Assembly (NCBI GenBank): GCA_015295905.1 | Contig: DVEB01000153.1 | Span: 1 to 36,970 of the forward strand | DNA from: Synechococcales cyanobacterium M55_K2018_004 | GTDB taxonomy: Bacteria > Cyanobacteriota > Cyanobacteriia > Elainellales > Elainellaceae | Length of the DNA stretch: 36,970 nucleotides | Direction of reading: 5' to 3' | In this document: piece after piece, positions 17,679-27,372 of the stretch | Layout: every line of letters starts with the position of its first letter | How positions within the stretch are numbered: position 1 is the first letter of the stretch | The notes under the pieces: model-generated | Databases searched by the model: none | The model's input: the letters and a program-made list of their open reading frames with translations, nothing else | What the model was told of the DNA's origin: nothing | Made by a program: the position numbers and the translations under genes

Positions 17679-17900
17679 TCATGCAACGGGTTGCGTTTCA
17701 GCGTGTTTGCCGGCAGGCTTATCGACGTGAAGCGTGCCTCCCACTGACCAGTTTTCGCGCTCAAACTCATCAATGTGAATCGTGACCCATTCAGGTTTTG
17801 TCCCCAAAACCTCCACTAGGGTTGCTGTGAGCGCTTGAGCCAATTCACGTTTTTTGTCAACTGAGTGGCCTTTAGCAATTTGAAGGGTCAGGAATGGCAT
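17679..17900 (-). CDS. 4-oxalocrotonate tautomerase-like protein
   Basis: This encodes a 73-aa member of the small tautomerase superfamily. After removal of Met the catalytic Pro1 begins PFLTLQIAKG, followed by the usual KRELAQALTATLVEVLG helix and a beta-strand VTIHIDEFERENWSVGG. The C-terminal tail is a little longer than in the 62-residue classic enzymes. The natural substrate cannot be inferred. It starts 41 bp after the cysK stop on the same strand, so it is probably cotranscribed with cysK at the far end of the nif region. Confidence 0.85.
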   Translation of the reverse strand: MPFLTLQIAKGHSVDKKRELAQALTATLVEVLGTKPEWVTIHIDEFERENWSVGGTLHVDKPAGKHAETQPVA

Positions 17901-17941
17901 AAGACCTCCTTTTTGTCGGTATCACATAACACCTTGCAGGT

Positions 17942-18925
17942 TTAATGGGCGGGGACGAGTTCAGGTGCAGGGAGGGTGGTTGCGGGAGCAGGATCATCCT
18001 GGAAGAGGGCGGTGCTGAGGTAGCGTTCGCCAAAGCTGGGTTGGATCATGACAATCAGCTTGCCAGCATTGTCAGGACGTTTTGCGACTTGAATCGCTGC
18101 GCAAAGATTGGCACCGGAGGAAATACCCGACAGCAACCCTTCTTCTCTGGCTAAACGGCGACCATAGGCGATCGCCTCCTCGTTGCTTACCTGCACAATC
18201 TCATCCAGCAAATCGGTCCGCAGCACATCGGGCACAAACCCTGCACCAATGCCCTGGATCTTATGAGGGCCGGGTTGTCCGCCAGAGAGGACGGGGCTGT
18301 GGACGGGTTCAACGGCGATCGCCCTAAATTCGGGTTTGCGCGCCTTGATCACCTCCGCAATGCCAGTAATCGTGCCGCCTGTACCAACGCCTGCCACCAC
18401 GATGTCGACTTGGCCGTCGGTGTCTTTCCAGATTTCCTCTGCTGTTGTTTGCCGGTGAATTTCAGGGTTGGCCGGGTTCTTGAATTGCTGCGGCATAAAG
18501 GCATTCGGAATCGAGGCAGCCAGTTCCTCGGCGTGGGCGATCGCCCCTTTCATCCCTAAATTGCCAGGTGTGAGCACCAGTTCTGCACCGTAGGCTTTGA
18601 GCATGGCCCGACGTTCCAGACTCATGGTCTCAGGCATCGTCAAGATGATGCGATAGCCCTTTGCCGCCGCAACCATCGCCAGAGCAATCCCCGTGTTGCC
18701 CGATGTTGGCTCAACGATGACCGTCTTACCTGGTTCAAGCAACCCTGCCGCTTCGGCAGCGCGGATCATGTTCATGCCAATTCGATCTTTGACCGATGCA
18801 GCGGGGTTCATGCCCTCAAGTTTCACCACGATCTGGGCGACACAGCCTTCAGCCTGGGGAATACGATTGAGGCGAACCAGGGGAGTGCGTCCAATGAGTT
18901 CGGTAACGTCGTTGGCAATTTGCAT
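17942..18925 (-). CDS. cysK: Cysteine synthase A (O-acetylserine sulfhydrylase)
   Basis: This 327-aa PLP enzyme makes cysteine from O-acetylserine and sulfide. K46 in [11 protein letters not shown] is the PLP lysine. [10 protein letters not shown] binds the substrate carboxylate, [10 protein letters not shown] holds the cofactor phosphate, and GISSGAN is the C-terminal loop. The length is normal with a short Pro/Ala tail. It lies downstream of the nif operon on the same strand, about 890 bp after the start of the [2Fe-2S] protein. Its product is the sulfur donor used by NifS, so the position fits. There is a 303-bp gap upstream of it, so it may have its own promoter. A housekeeping role cannot be excluded. 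Confidence 0.93.
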   Translation of the reverse strand: MQIANDVTELIGRTPLVRLNRIPQAEGCVAQIVVKLEGMNPAASVKDRIGMNMIRAAEAAGLLEPGKTVIVEPTSGNTGIALAMVAAAKGYRIILTMPETMSLERRAMLKAYGAELVLTPGNLGMKGAIAHAEELAASIPNAFMPQQFKNPANPEIHRQTTAEEIWKDTDGQVDIVVAGVGTGGTITGIAEVIKARKPEFRAIAVEPVHSPVLSGGQPGPHKIQGIGAGFVPDVLRTDLLDEIVQVSNEEAIAYGRRLAREEGLLSGISSGANLCAAIQVAKRPDNAGKLIVMIQPSFGERYLSTALFQDDPAPATTLPAPELVPAH

Positions 18926-19228
18926 GGGCTTAACTCCGAAGCGCAGAAAAATCGTGGGTGTTGCAATTCAAAATCGGTATCTTTCTAGTGTGAATGAAAA
19001 TGCAACCTCACTGGGAAAACACCATACTTTTTTAATCTCAGCGGTGTGAACAGTAGCCAATCCAACGGTTTCGCTTTCTCACGCTAAATGTTTGCTGCTT
19101 TCATCAAACATCCCTGCGATCGCTGTCATTTAAACTGTGATTTTAGATCTGTGATTTTAGATTGCAAAGGGCTTCCCTCGTTGCTACCTAAAACTATTCG
19201 TTGAAGTCTTCAGCCAAGCGTGGAGGTT
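18926..19228. other. Intergenic region upstream of cysK
   Basis: No gene is visible. A tandem-like TGTGATTTTAGAT occurs twice around 19137-19161. This gap could carry the cysK promoter. Confidence 0.35.
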
Positions 19229-19813
19229 TTATTCATCCCATGCTTGGCAAGAGCCTTGATGAGAACAGTGCAAGGCTTCGATCAAGTTGGCGATTGCTTC
19301 GGGTTCCATGCCACTCAGCCGCTTTTTCCCAGGGAGCATCACCATGTTGGGAGCCAAAGAGCATTTCCCCAGACAACCCGTTTCTTCAAAGACGACCATC
19401 TGGTGCAGGTTGCGATCGCGCAACACCTGTTCCAACTGCTTGTGACGTTTCTTCCCTCCCTGCTTCTGACAGCCCGACTTATAGCAAACTTTGACCGTGA
19501 CCGTTTTGCCTGGGCGGACGACCTCTGACTCACGCCTGGCGTGTTCTAGGCAAGACACCCGTCTGACTTGAGCGGCTTTGAGCATGGCCGAGCCAGCCCG
19601 ACTCACGCACTGACTCCCCTGAACCAAGATGCGATCGCCCCGATGCAAGGTTGTGCCCACTGAGGCCCGAGCTGCTTTGGTGAGCTTGATGCAAAACTGG
19701 CGATCGTCGCAGGCCATCCAAAGGAATTTCAGCTTGTGGCCTTCCATCTCAAACCCGAGAAATTGCCCTTCAAGCTGAAACGGTTCAGTGGAGTCAGGTT
19801 TCGATTTGCTCAT
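19229..19813 (-). CDS. (2Fe-2S) thioredoxin-like ferredoxin-domain protein
   Basis: This encodes a 194-aa protein. Residues 1-95 form an N-terminal domain with no domain I recognise (LEGQFLGFEMEGHKLKFLWM...). The C-terminal part (105-182) is a thioredoxin-like [2Fe-2S] ferredoxin domain with likely ligands C110, C115, C147 and C151 (VKVCYKSGC ... TGCLGKC). Three more cysteines follow or precede in less conserved places. It starts 33 bp after the nifT stop, so it is in the nif operon and probably an electron carrier or Fe-S helper for nitrogen fixation. I chose the ATG at 19813, because upstream frame sequence overlaps nifT and looks non-coding. Confidence 0.85.
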   Translation of the reverse strand: MSKSKPDSTEPFQLEGQFLGFEMEGHKLKFLWMACDDRQFCIKLTKAARASVGTTLHRGDRILVQGSQCVSRAGSAMLKAAQVRRVSCLEHARRESEVVRPGKTVTVKVCYKSGCQKQGGKKRHKQLEQVLRDRNLHQMVVFEETGCLGKCSLAPNMVMLPGKKRLSGMEPEAIANLIEALHCSHQGSCQAWDE

Positions 19814-19845
19814 GATTGTGTCGAGGACTGCTAAACACTCAGATA

Positions 19846-20052
19846 CTACGCGAGTCTTTTGGCTTCGATGGTGAATGGCAGGCGAGTCCCTTCTTGCCAG
19901 GCGGGCACTTCTAACTCCCAACCGTTGGCTAGAGTATAGATAAACCCGTTCTCACCATTATCCACTTGCTTAACCACTTCTTCTTCTAGATCTTTCTTGG
20001 CCACGTAGACCACAAGATGACCCAATTTATTTTCACGCAGCATAACTTTCAT
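19846..20052 (-). CDS. nifT: NifT
   Basis: This encodes a 68-aa protein. MKVMLRENKLGHLVVYVAKKDLEE and FIYTLANGWELEVP match the small NifT/FixU family found next to nifZ or nifK in most diazotrophs. Its biochemical role is not established, and mutants usually have mild phenotypes. It has no cysteines or membrane segment. A purine-rich GAGGAA lies before the ATG. It is placed between nifZ and the [2Fe-2S] protein. Confidence 0.93.
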   Translation of the reverse strand: MKVMLRENKLGHLVVYVAKKDLEEEVVKQVDNGENGFIYTLANGWELEVPAWQEGTRLPFTIEAKRLA

Positions 20053-20114
20053 AGCTGTTCCTCAATAACTTCCTGAATGACTCATGCCCAATTTCAAAAA
20101 CTAGGGTGACAGAT

Positions 20115-20163
20115 GGGGGGCAAGGGGCAACGCCCCCACACAAAGGGGGCACCCTTGTCCCCC
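20115..20163. repeat. Nested GC-rich hairpin between nifZ and nifT
   Basis: The outer arms at 20115-20126 and 20152-20163 pair at 11 of 12 positions. An inner GCCCCC/GGGGGC pair lies at 20132-20150. It could influence the nifT end of the message. Confidence 0.45.
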
Positions 20164-20218
20164 GGCTTCACGTACTCTACAGTTGCCACCTCAAGCGTAT
20201 GAGAGAGGCCGATCAGAC

Positions 20219-20512
20219 TCAAACACTCGTTGTTTCTGCTGGAATGCCCTCAATCACTTCAGCCGACTCTAGTTCCTTGCTCCGACATCCCACAACATAG
20301 CCCGTCTTCAGGAAATGGACAGCAAAAATGTAGTATTGCTGAAGAAACGTACCAATGCTGATGACGTAACCCGTGTCGCCTTTCTTGGCTAGGATTTCAC
20401 CAATCTCTTTCCCTGGAAAGGTGCCATCATTGCGAATGAGTTTTTTGACACGCACCTTTTCCCCAATGTCGAAGATGGGTGGTGCATCAATTTCAATTTC
20501 ATCGGATCGCAT
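20219..20512 (-). CDS. nifZ: NifZ
   Basis: This encodes a 97-aa protein with the NifZ domain: PPIFDIGEKVRVKKLIRNDG, then GDTGYVISIGTFLQQYYIFAVHFL and VGCRSKELE. NifZ helps the second P-cluster of the MoFe protein mature. The start at 20512 overlaps the nifV stop by 14 bases, with GGAGGAGT inside nifV as its ribosome site. That indicates translational coupling. An ATG seven codons upstream lies deeper in nifV and is less likely. Confidence 0.93.
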   Translation of the reverse strand: MRSDEIEIDAPPIFDIGEKVRVKKLIRNDGTFPGKEIGEILAKKGDTGYVISIGTFLQQYYIFAVHFLKTGYVVGCRSKELESAEVIEGIPAETTSV

Positions 20513-21632
20513 GGGGACTCCTCCGCTCAGCAACTAGGTTTAAAAGTTCATCGGTCGTCAGGCTGCGCTTCAGTTGCACAGATAGGTGTCGCACTTGGTC
20601 TAGCAGGGATTGGGCCTCGGTGGGTTCGAGGGAAATGCCGTTTTGCTGCAACACATTGAGGACGAGATGGCGTCCTGAATGTTTGCCAATCACCAGGCGA
20701 TGCTCCTGTCCCACCTCTTCTGGGGCGAAGGGTTCGTAGCTGACTGGATTTTTGAGGATGCCGTCTGCATGGATACCCGCTTCGTGGGCAAAGGCATTGG
20801 CTCCAACGATCGCCTTCCAGGGAGGGAGAGAACTGCCTGAAGCCTGTGACACGAGCCGCGAGACTTCGGGCAAACGCCGAGTATCAATTCCCAATTTGAT
20901 CCCGTAGAGTTGTTTCAGGGCAACAACAACCTCTTCTAGGGCCGCATTACCTGCCCTCTCACCCAAACCATTCACGGTAGTATTCACCGATTTTGCCCCC
21001 GCTTTAATTCCTGCCAGGGCATTGGCCGTTGCCAAGCCTAGATCGTTATGCGTGTGCATCTCGATGGGAATGGACAGCATCTCCACTAGACGATTGACCT
21101 TCTGGTAGGTGCTGAAGGGATCAAGAATGCCAACTGTGTCACAAAATCGGAAGCGAGAGGCGCCACATTCCTGGGCAAAGTGGGCGGCATCTAGCAAGAA
21201 GCCTTCATCGGCTCTAGAGGAATCTTCGCCGCCGACCGAGACGTAGAGGCCGTGGTCGAGGGCATAGGCGATCGCATCCCTAAGGCGCTCCAGCATCCTG
21301 CGCCAGTGCCCCTGAAACTTGACTGCAATTTGCACATCTGAGACGGGAATAGAAAGATGCACCCGCTTCAGGCCACAGGCCACCGAGGCTGCAATATCAG
21401 AAATCACAGCCCGGTTCCAACCAAGCAACTGAGCGTTGAGGCCTAGATCGACAATCGTACGAATCGCCTGTTGTTCCTCTTCTCCCATTGCGGGGATGCC
21501 GATTTCTAGCTCGTGGACGCCAATCATATCCAAGAGCTGGGCGATCGCCACCTTTTCCTCTAGCGTGAAGGCCACACCCGCAGCCTGTTCGCCATCTCGC
21601 AGCGTCGTATCGTTGATCTGGATATTGTTCAT
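20499..21632 (-). CDS. nifV: Homocitrate synthase NifV
   Basis: This encodes a 377-aa enzyme condensing acetyl-CoA with 2-oxoglutarate to make homocitrate, the organic ligand of FeMo-cofactor. The HMGL-like TIM barrel begins INDTTLRDGEQAAGVAF (metal-binding Asp and catalytic residues). EMHTHNDLGLATANALAG carries the HxH metal ligands, and NTTVNGLGERAGNAALEEVV is the family signature. The C-terminal region GIHADGILKNPVSYEPF is also present. The start at 21632 is preferred over 21662 because it lies just before the barrel and has a purine-rich GAGAG upstream. Being next to nifK is normal for Leptolyngbya-type clusters. Confidence 0.94.
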   Translation of the reverse strand: MNNIQINDTTLRDGEQAAGVAFTLEEKVAIAQLLDMIGVHELEIGIPAMGEEEQQAIRTIVDLGLNAQLLGWNRAVISDIAASVACGLKRVHLSIPVSDVQIAVKFQGHWRRMLERLRDAIAYALDHGLYVSVGGEDSSRADEGFLLDAAHFAQECGASRFRFCDTVGILDPFSTYQKVNRLVEMLSIPIEMHTHNDLGLATANALAGIKAGAKSVNTTVNGLGERAGNAALEEVVVALKQLYGIKLGIDTRRLPEVSRLVSQASGSSLPPWKAIVGANAFAHEAGIHADGILKNPVSYEPFAPEEVGQEHRLVIGKHSGRHLVLNVLQQNGISLEPTEAQSLLDQVRHLSVQLKRSLTTDELLNLVAERRSPHAIR

Positions 21633-21779
21633 CACCCGCTCTCTGATCTCGATAAACCCCATAAATAGCGCGATTTTCTTGAGGAAAGAGACGTTGCCAG
21701 AAATGTCTTAAGAGCACTCGCAACGTCTCGAAAAGGAACGTAATCTGTCTCAATCAGTTTGCACAGGAATTCATGATTT

Positions 21780-21862
21780 GATCCCCCTAGCCCCCCCTTG
21801 AATCAGGGGGGAACTAGCAGATTGGGAAGTCCCCCTGATCAAGGGGGATTTTGGGGGATTGC
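21780..21862. repeat. Dispersed CCCCCT/AGGGGG repeat between nifK and nifV
   Basis: Alternating GATCCCCCTAGCCCCCCTTG, AATCAGGGGGGAACTAG and CCCCCTGATCAAGGGGGATT blocks form overlapping inverted repeats. This is a common short intergenic repeat type in filamentous cyanobacteria. It lies right after the nifK stop and could act as a 3' barrier or attenuator. Confidence 0.55.
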
Positions 21863-23401
21863 CTAGCGAATTAGGTCGTAGGAAATATCCGTCTTCGCAG
21901 GAATGATCGTGTTGCGATCGAGTTCATCCAGAACGGTGTTCACCACCCAATTCAGGATGTTAATCGTGCCTTGGTAGCCGTAGGTGGCGTAACGGTGCAG
22001 GTGATGACGATCGAAGATGGGATAGCCAATCCGCACCATTGGGGTGTGGGTGTCGCGCCACAGGTACTTACCGTAGGAGTTCCCGATAAAGAAGTCTACG
22101 GGTTCTGTGAAGAGCAGGGAGCGCATATGCCACAAATCCTTGCCACCGTAGATGGTTGCGCCTGCGCCGAAGGGGCTAGAATCGAGCAGCGCCCGCAGTT
22201 CTGCCTCAAACTCCTCATTGCTGTTGGTGACCACAATGTGAATTGGTTCAGCACCGACCTCTAGCAGGAATTGGGTCAGACCAATCACGAGATCGGGGTC
22301 ACCATAGTACGCAACGCGCTTGCCATGCAACCAAGCTTGGGAGTCAGTTAGAGCGTCTACAGCGCGTCCCCGCTCAGCTTCCAGTTCAGCAGGAATGGGC
22401 TTACCCGTCAGAGCCGAGAGCTTCATCAGGAACTCGTCTGTGCCACGAATGCCCACGGGACGAGTCACAAAGGTCTTTTGTCCCCATGTCTGTTCGATGT
22501 ATTCCCGTGTCTTGACCGTAGAGTAAGCTTGGAAAGCGATCGTTGCCTCGGCATTAATCGAGTCTGCTGCATCTTCCAGCGTTGTGCCACCAACGTACAT
22601 CTTGAACTCACCGTCGTTGGGAGAATCGAGATAATCAGAGTTGTCGGCCAACAGCGTGTAGTCTACCCCCATCAACCCAGCAATGCGCTTAATTTCGCGC
22701 AGATTGCCGACGTAGGTCTCAAAACCAGGGATGAAGTTGATCTTGCCGTTTGTGGTTTCTTTTTTCTTGCCTTCCGTCAGGTTACTCAAGATGCCCTTCA
22801 ACATGTTGTCGTAGCCCGTGATGTGGGAGCCGACAAAGCTAGGAGTATGTGCGTAGGGAACAGGAAAGTCTTTAGGAACAGAGCCTTCCTCTTTGGAAGC
22901 CTTAATAAACGCTCCCAAGTCATCCCCAATCACCTCTGCCATGCAGGTGGTGCAAAGGGCGATCATCTTAGGCTTATAGAGGTTGTAGGCGGTTGCCAAG
23001 CCCTCTTTCATGTTGTTAAGTCCGCCGAAGACTGCCGCATCTTCCGTCATACTGGAGGAAACCGCAGAGAAGGGTTCCTTGAAGTGGCGGGTAAAGTGGG
23101 AGCGGAAGTAAGCCACACAGCCCTGGGACCCATGCACAAACGGCAGCGTTCCTTCAAAACCAACCGCTGCTAGAATTGCACCCAGGGGTTGGCACGCTTT
23201 TGCCGGGTTAACAGTGAGGGCTTCCCGTGCAAAGTTCTTTTCCCGATATTCCCAGGTCTTTGTCCATTCAGCAACGCGGGCCACTTCATCGGGGTCATGC
23301 CCGCCTTCAAACTGTTTCTTGTTGGCAAACAGTTCTTGATACTCGTCCTGGTGGAACAACTCGGCGTGGTCTTTGATCTTATTGACGTCGTTCTGAGCCA
23401 T
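21863..23401 (-). CDS. nifK: Nitrogenase MoFe protein beta chain, cyanobacterial type
   Basis: This encodes a 512-aa beta subunit, the exact length usual for cyanobacteria. P-cluster cysteines are C70 (AKACQP), C95 ([12 protein letters not shown]) and C153 ([12 protein letters not shown]). Ser in [13 protein letters not shown] is present. The long N-terminal arm (1-60), absent from the beta chain at 11175-12551, is present. The start at 23401 (MAQNDVNK) is chosen because the longer frame to 23464 runs through a hairpin in the nifD-nifK spacer. It is paired with the nifD upstream. Confidence 0.96.
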   Translation of the reverse strand: MAQNDVNKIKDHAELFHQDEYQELFANKKQFEGGHDPDEVARVAEWTKTWEYREKNFAREALTVNPAKACQPLGAILAAVGFEGTLPFVHGSQGCVAYFRSHFTRHFKEPFSAVSSSMTEDAAVFGGLNNMKEGLATAYNLYKPKMIALCTTCMAEVIGDDLGAFIKASKEEGSVPKDFPVPYAHTPSFVGSHITGYDNMLKGILSNLTEGKKKETTNGKINFIPGFETYVGNLREIKRIAGLMGVDYTLLADNSDYLDSPNDGEFKMYVGGTTLEDAADSINAEATIAFQAYSTVKTREYIEQTWGQKTFVTRPVGIRGTDEFLMKLSALTGKPIPAELEAERGRAVDALTDSQAWLHGKRVAYYGDPDLVIGLTQFLLEVGAEPIHIVVTNSNEEFEAELRALLDSSPFGAGATIYGGKDLWHMRSLLFTEPVDFFIGNSYGKYLWRDTHTPMVRIGYPIFDRHHLHRYATYGYQGTINILNWVVNTVLDELDRNTIIPAKTDISYDLIR

Positions 23402-23447
23402 AATTTTTCTCGCTTTGAGGGAATTGGGTAGGAGGAGAGAATTGCAA

Positions 23448-23513
23448 AACGTGATGCAACGCATCCTAAAAAACCTAGGATTTTCAGAACGTGATGCAAC
23501 GCATCACGTTCTG
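23448..23513 (-). promoter_or_regulatory. Double hairpin in the nifD-nifK spacer
   Basis: CAGAACGTGATGC (23485-23497) pairs perfectly with 23501-23513. A second small stem, ATCCTA/TAGGAT, lies at 23463-23484. AACGTGATGCAACGCATC occurs twice (near 23448 and 23488). The spacer could set the nifD to nifK ratio through RNA processing. Confidence 0.45.
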
Positions 23514-23521
23514 ACAGTCAC

Positions 23522-25018
23522 CTATTTCTTCCAGGGCGCACCAATCAAGCTCCAAGTTGGGCTGTTGAGAGCCATGTCCATATCGCGGGCGAAGATAGCG
23601 AAACCATCGTAGCCGTGGTACGGGCCGGAGTAATCCCAGGAGTGCATCTGGCGGAAAGGCAGCGCCATCTTCTGGAAGACATACTTCTCTTTGATGCCAG
23701 AAGCAATTAGGTCAGGCTTCAGGGCTTTGACGAATTCCTCAAATTCGTAGGCAGAAACATCGTCGTAGATCAACGTGCCATTCTCGATGTAGTGAGTTGT
23801 GCGCTTGTAGTCGTCGTTGTGAGCGAATTCATACCCAGTTCCAACGAGGCGCATTCCTAGGTCGTGGAATGCAGGCACAACGTGACGCGGACGCAGACCA
23901 CCCACCATCAGGGCGACCGTCTTACCTTCCAGACGTGGACGGTATTTTTCCAGTACGGCCTGGGTCTGGGCTTCGTATTTGGCGATCACTTCTTCCGCTT
24001 TTTGCTGAATGGTTTCGTCAAACCTCGAAGCAATTTCCCGCAGAGATTCCGCAATCTTGGTGGGGCCGAAGAAGTTGTATTCCAACCAGGGAATGCCGTA
24101 AGCTTCTTCCATGTGGCGGCTGATGTAGTTCATCGAGCGGTAGCAGTGCACCAAGTTCAGCTTCACCGTTGGGGTCAGCATCATTTCATTCAGGGTGCCA
24201 TCTCCAGACCACTGGGCTACCACGCGCAGGCCAATTTCTTCTAGCAGAATGCGACTTGACCAGGCATCGCCACCGATGTTGTAGTCTCCAATGATGGCGA
24301 CATCATAGGGGGTTGACTCAGCTTTGAGGGTGCCATCTTTCAACGCTTTGTCAGCTTTGGGGAAGACCCAGTCCCGCACAGTGTCGTTGGCGATGTGGTG
24401 TCCGAGGGATTGCGACACACCCCGGAACCCTTCGCAGCGAACAGGAACAACGGTCTTGCCAATTTCCCGAGAGGATTTTTTGGCGACGGCTTCGATGTCA
24501 TCCCCAATCAGACCAATCGGACATTCAGATTGAATGGAAATACCCCGATTGAGGGGGAAGAGTTCTTCCAATTCGGTGATGAGTTTGGCTAGTTTTTTGT
24601 CACCCCCGAACACAATATCTCTTTCCTGGAAGTCGGAGGTGAACTGCATCGTACCAAAGCTATCAACACCAGTCGTACCAATGTAATAGTTCCGACGACC
24701 AGACCAGGAGTAGTAACCACAACCCACGGGACCATGACTGATGTGGATCATGTCTTTGATCGGTCCCCAAACCACACCTTTTGATCCGGCGTAGGCACAG
24801 CCACGGGTGGTCATGGAACCGGGAACGGACTTGATGTTGGACTTAACGCCGCAATCTGGTTTGCCTTCTTCGTAAACGTTGAGGTGCTTCTCCCGCTTTT
24901 TCTTAGATTTCTCAGGATAGGCTTCGAGGACTTCTTTGATCAGTTCTTTAGTTGCGGCAACGGGTTGCTGAGGAGCGGCAGTTACTTCGCTTAATGTCGC
25001 AGATTCAGGAGGGGTCAT
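23522..25018 (-). CDS. nifD: Nitrogenase MoFe protein alpha chain, cyanobacterial type
   Basis: This encodes a 498-aa alpha subunit. P-cluster cysteines are C74, C100 and C166. FeMo-cofactor ligands are C292 (LNLVHCYRS) and H459 (RQMHSWDY). The catalytic pocket shows Q203 and H207 in VSQSLGHH and R376 in VGGLRPRH. There is no insertion between DDY and GTL, in contrast to the other NifD. The gene is intact; there is no nifD excision element as in heterocystous strains. A 13-bp stem-loop separates it from nifH. Confidence 0.97.
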   Translation of the reverse strand: MTPPESATLSEVTAAPQQPVAATKELIKEVLEAYPEKSKKKREKHLNVYEEGKPDCGVKSNIKSVPGSMTTRGCAYAGSKGVVWGPIKDMIHISHGPVGCGYYSWSGRRNYYIGTTGVDSFGTMQFTSDFQERDIVFGGDKKLAKLITELEELFPLNRGISIQSECPIGLIGDDIEAVAKKSSREIGKTVVPVRCEGFRGVSQSLGHHIANDTVRDWVFPKADKALKDGTLKAESTPYDVAIIGDYNIGGDAWSSRILLEEIGLRVVAQWSGDGTLNEMMLTPTVKLNLVHCYRSMNYISRHMEEAYGIPWLEYNFFGPTKIAESLREIASRFDETIQQKAEEVIAKYEAQTQAVLEKYRPRLEGKTVALMVGGLRPRHVVPAFHDLGMRLVGTGYEFAHNDDYKRTTHYIENGTLIYDDVSAYEFEEFVKALKPDLIASGIKEKYVFQKMALPFRQMHSWDYSGPYHGYDGFAIFARDMDMALNSPTWSLIGAPWKK

Positions 25019-25090
25019 AGGCTGTCTCTACAGATTTCAGAATGGAGTAGGCGGAGAAGAGAAGGAGAGTTGATTTTGGGCTTTAGAGTT

Positions 25091-25131
25091 TGGATTTTGG
25101 ATTTTTGATGCCATCGCCAATCCAAAATCCA
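25091..25131 (-). promoter_or_regulatory. Stem-loop between nifH and nifD (main operon)
   Basis: TGGATTTTGGATT (25091-25103) pairs perfectly with AATCCAAAATCCA (25119-25131), in the 126-bp gap. Stem-loops at this place in other diazotrophs stabilise an abundant nifH-only transcript; that role here is inferred. Confidence 0.5.
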
Positions 25132-25144
25132 GCATTCAACCGGG

Positions 25145-26394
<1,250 letters not shown>

Positions 26395-27285
26395 CTAGAT
26401 TGCTTCAACCACTAAACTGGGTAGGACTCGTTCCTGTAAGCGAGCTTCGATCGCAATCTTCAGGGTGGCGGTGCTGCTGGAGCAGGAACCACATGCACCT
26501 TTGAGCGAGACTAGGACGCGATCGCCCTCGACATCAAACAGTTCCACATCGCCACCATCGGCAAGCAGCACAGGACGCACTTCTTCAGCTAGAACTTGTT
26601 GGATCAGGGCAATTTTTTGGACGGTGGTGAGGGGGCGAGTCGCCTTTTCTTGGGAAACGGCAATTTCTGCGGCAAGTTTGACGGGCATAGCAGCAACTTC
26701 GGCCTGCACTTCTGCAATTAAATCTTCAATGTCTGTCAGACAGGTGCCACACCCCCCTCCTGCTTTTACGTAATTGGTGACCTGTTCCGCAGTGGTCAGA
26801 TTGTTTTCGATAATGACGCGACGAATTTTTGCATCACTGATGCCAAAACAACTACAGATGAGTTTGCCGTCGTCATCGTCGTGTTGCTCAACTTCAATGC
26901 CGCGGTATTTATAGATAGCAGCTTCTAGAGCTTCCTGCCCCATCACCGAACAGTGCATTTTTGCTTCAGGCAATCCACCGAGATAGTCAGCAATATCTTT
27001 GTTGCTCACGTTCAGTGCTTCATCTAAGGTCATGCCTTTGATCATTTCGGTTAACGCTGAAGAAGAGGCAATCGCACTGGTACAGCCAAAGGTTTGGAAG
27101 CGAGCATCTAAAATTCGATCTTCGGCAATATCAATTTTGAGATGTAATCTCAATGCATCACCGCAGGCAATACTGCCCACTTCACCAAAAACCGTTGCAA
27201 TTCCTTCTTCGTTCGACGCTTCAATCACCCCTTGATTTTTGGGGTTATAGAAGAGCTCCATTACTTTTTCGGTATAGTCCCACAT
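26395..27285 (-). CDS. nifU: Fe-S scaffold protein NifU
   Basis: This 296-aa modular scaffold builds Fe-S clusters for nitrogenase with sulfur from NifS. The N-terminal IscU-like domain has C41, C68 and C112. A central domain binds a permanent [2Fe-2S] cluster through C144, C146, C179 and C182 (ICSCFG ... GGGCGTC). The C-terminal Nfu domain has CGSC (C265, C268). All cluster ligands are present. The start at 27285 (MWDYTEKVM) is the family start. The longer frame to 27354 translates through the nifS-nifU hairpin and is rejected. It is downstream of nifS. Confidence 0.96.
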   Translation of the reverse strand: MWDYTEKVMELFYNPKNQGVIEASNEEGIATVFGEVGSIACGDALRLHLKIDIAEDRILDARFQTFGCTSAIASSSALTEMIKGMTLDEALNVSNKDIADYLGGLPEAKMHCSVMGQEALEAAIYKYRGIEVEQHDDDDGKLICSCFGISDAKIRRVIIENNLTTAEQVTNYVKAGGGCGTCLTDIEDLIAEVQAEVAAMPVKLAAEIAVSQEKATRPLTTVQKIALIQQVLAEEVRPVLLADGGDVELFDVEGDRVLVSLKGACGSCSSSTATLKIAIEARLQERVLPSLVVEAI

Positions 27286-27318
27286 GGTTGTTGTTTCAGA
27301 ATGAAGGGTGGATTCTTT

Positions 27319-27357
27319 GTGATGTGCAATGTGTGCTTTGTACACATTGCACATCGC
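27319..27357 (-). promoter_or_regulatory. Long hairpin between nifS and nifU
   Basis: GATGTGCAATGTGT (27321-27334) pairs perfectly with ACACATTGCACATC (27342-27355). The stem extends by two more pairs to a TTT loop. It fills most of the 87-bp spacer and could be an RNA processing or stabilising element. Confidence 0.45.
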
Positions 27358-27372
27358 TAAAATTGCAAATCA

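Noticed and set aside
21780-21862. CRISPR-like array
   Set aside because: The repeated CCCCCT/AGGGGG blocks are irregular inverted repeats without unit spacers.
27286-27354. Longer NifU start at 27354
   Set aside because: The extra residues are translated hairpin sequence. MWDYTEKVM at 27285 is the family start.
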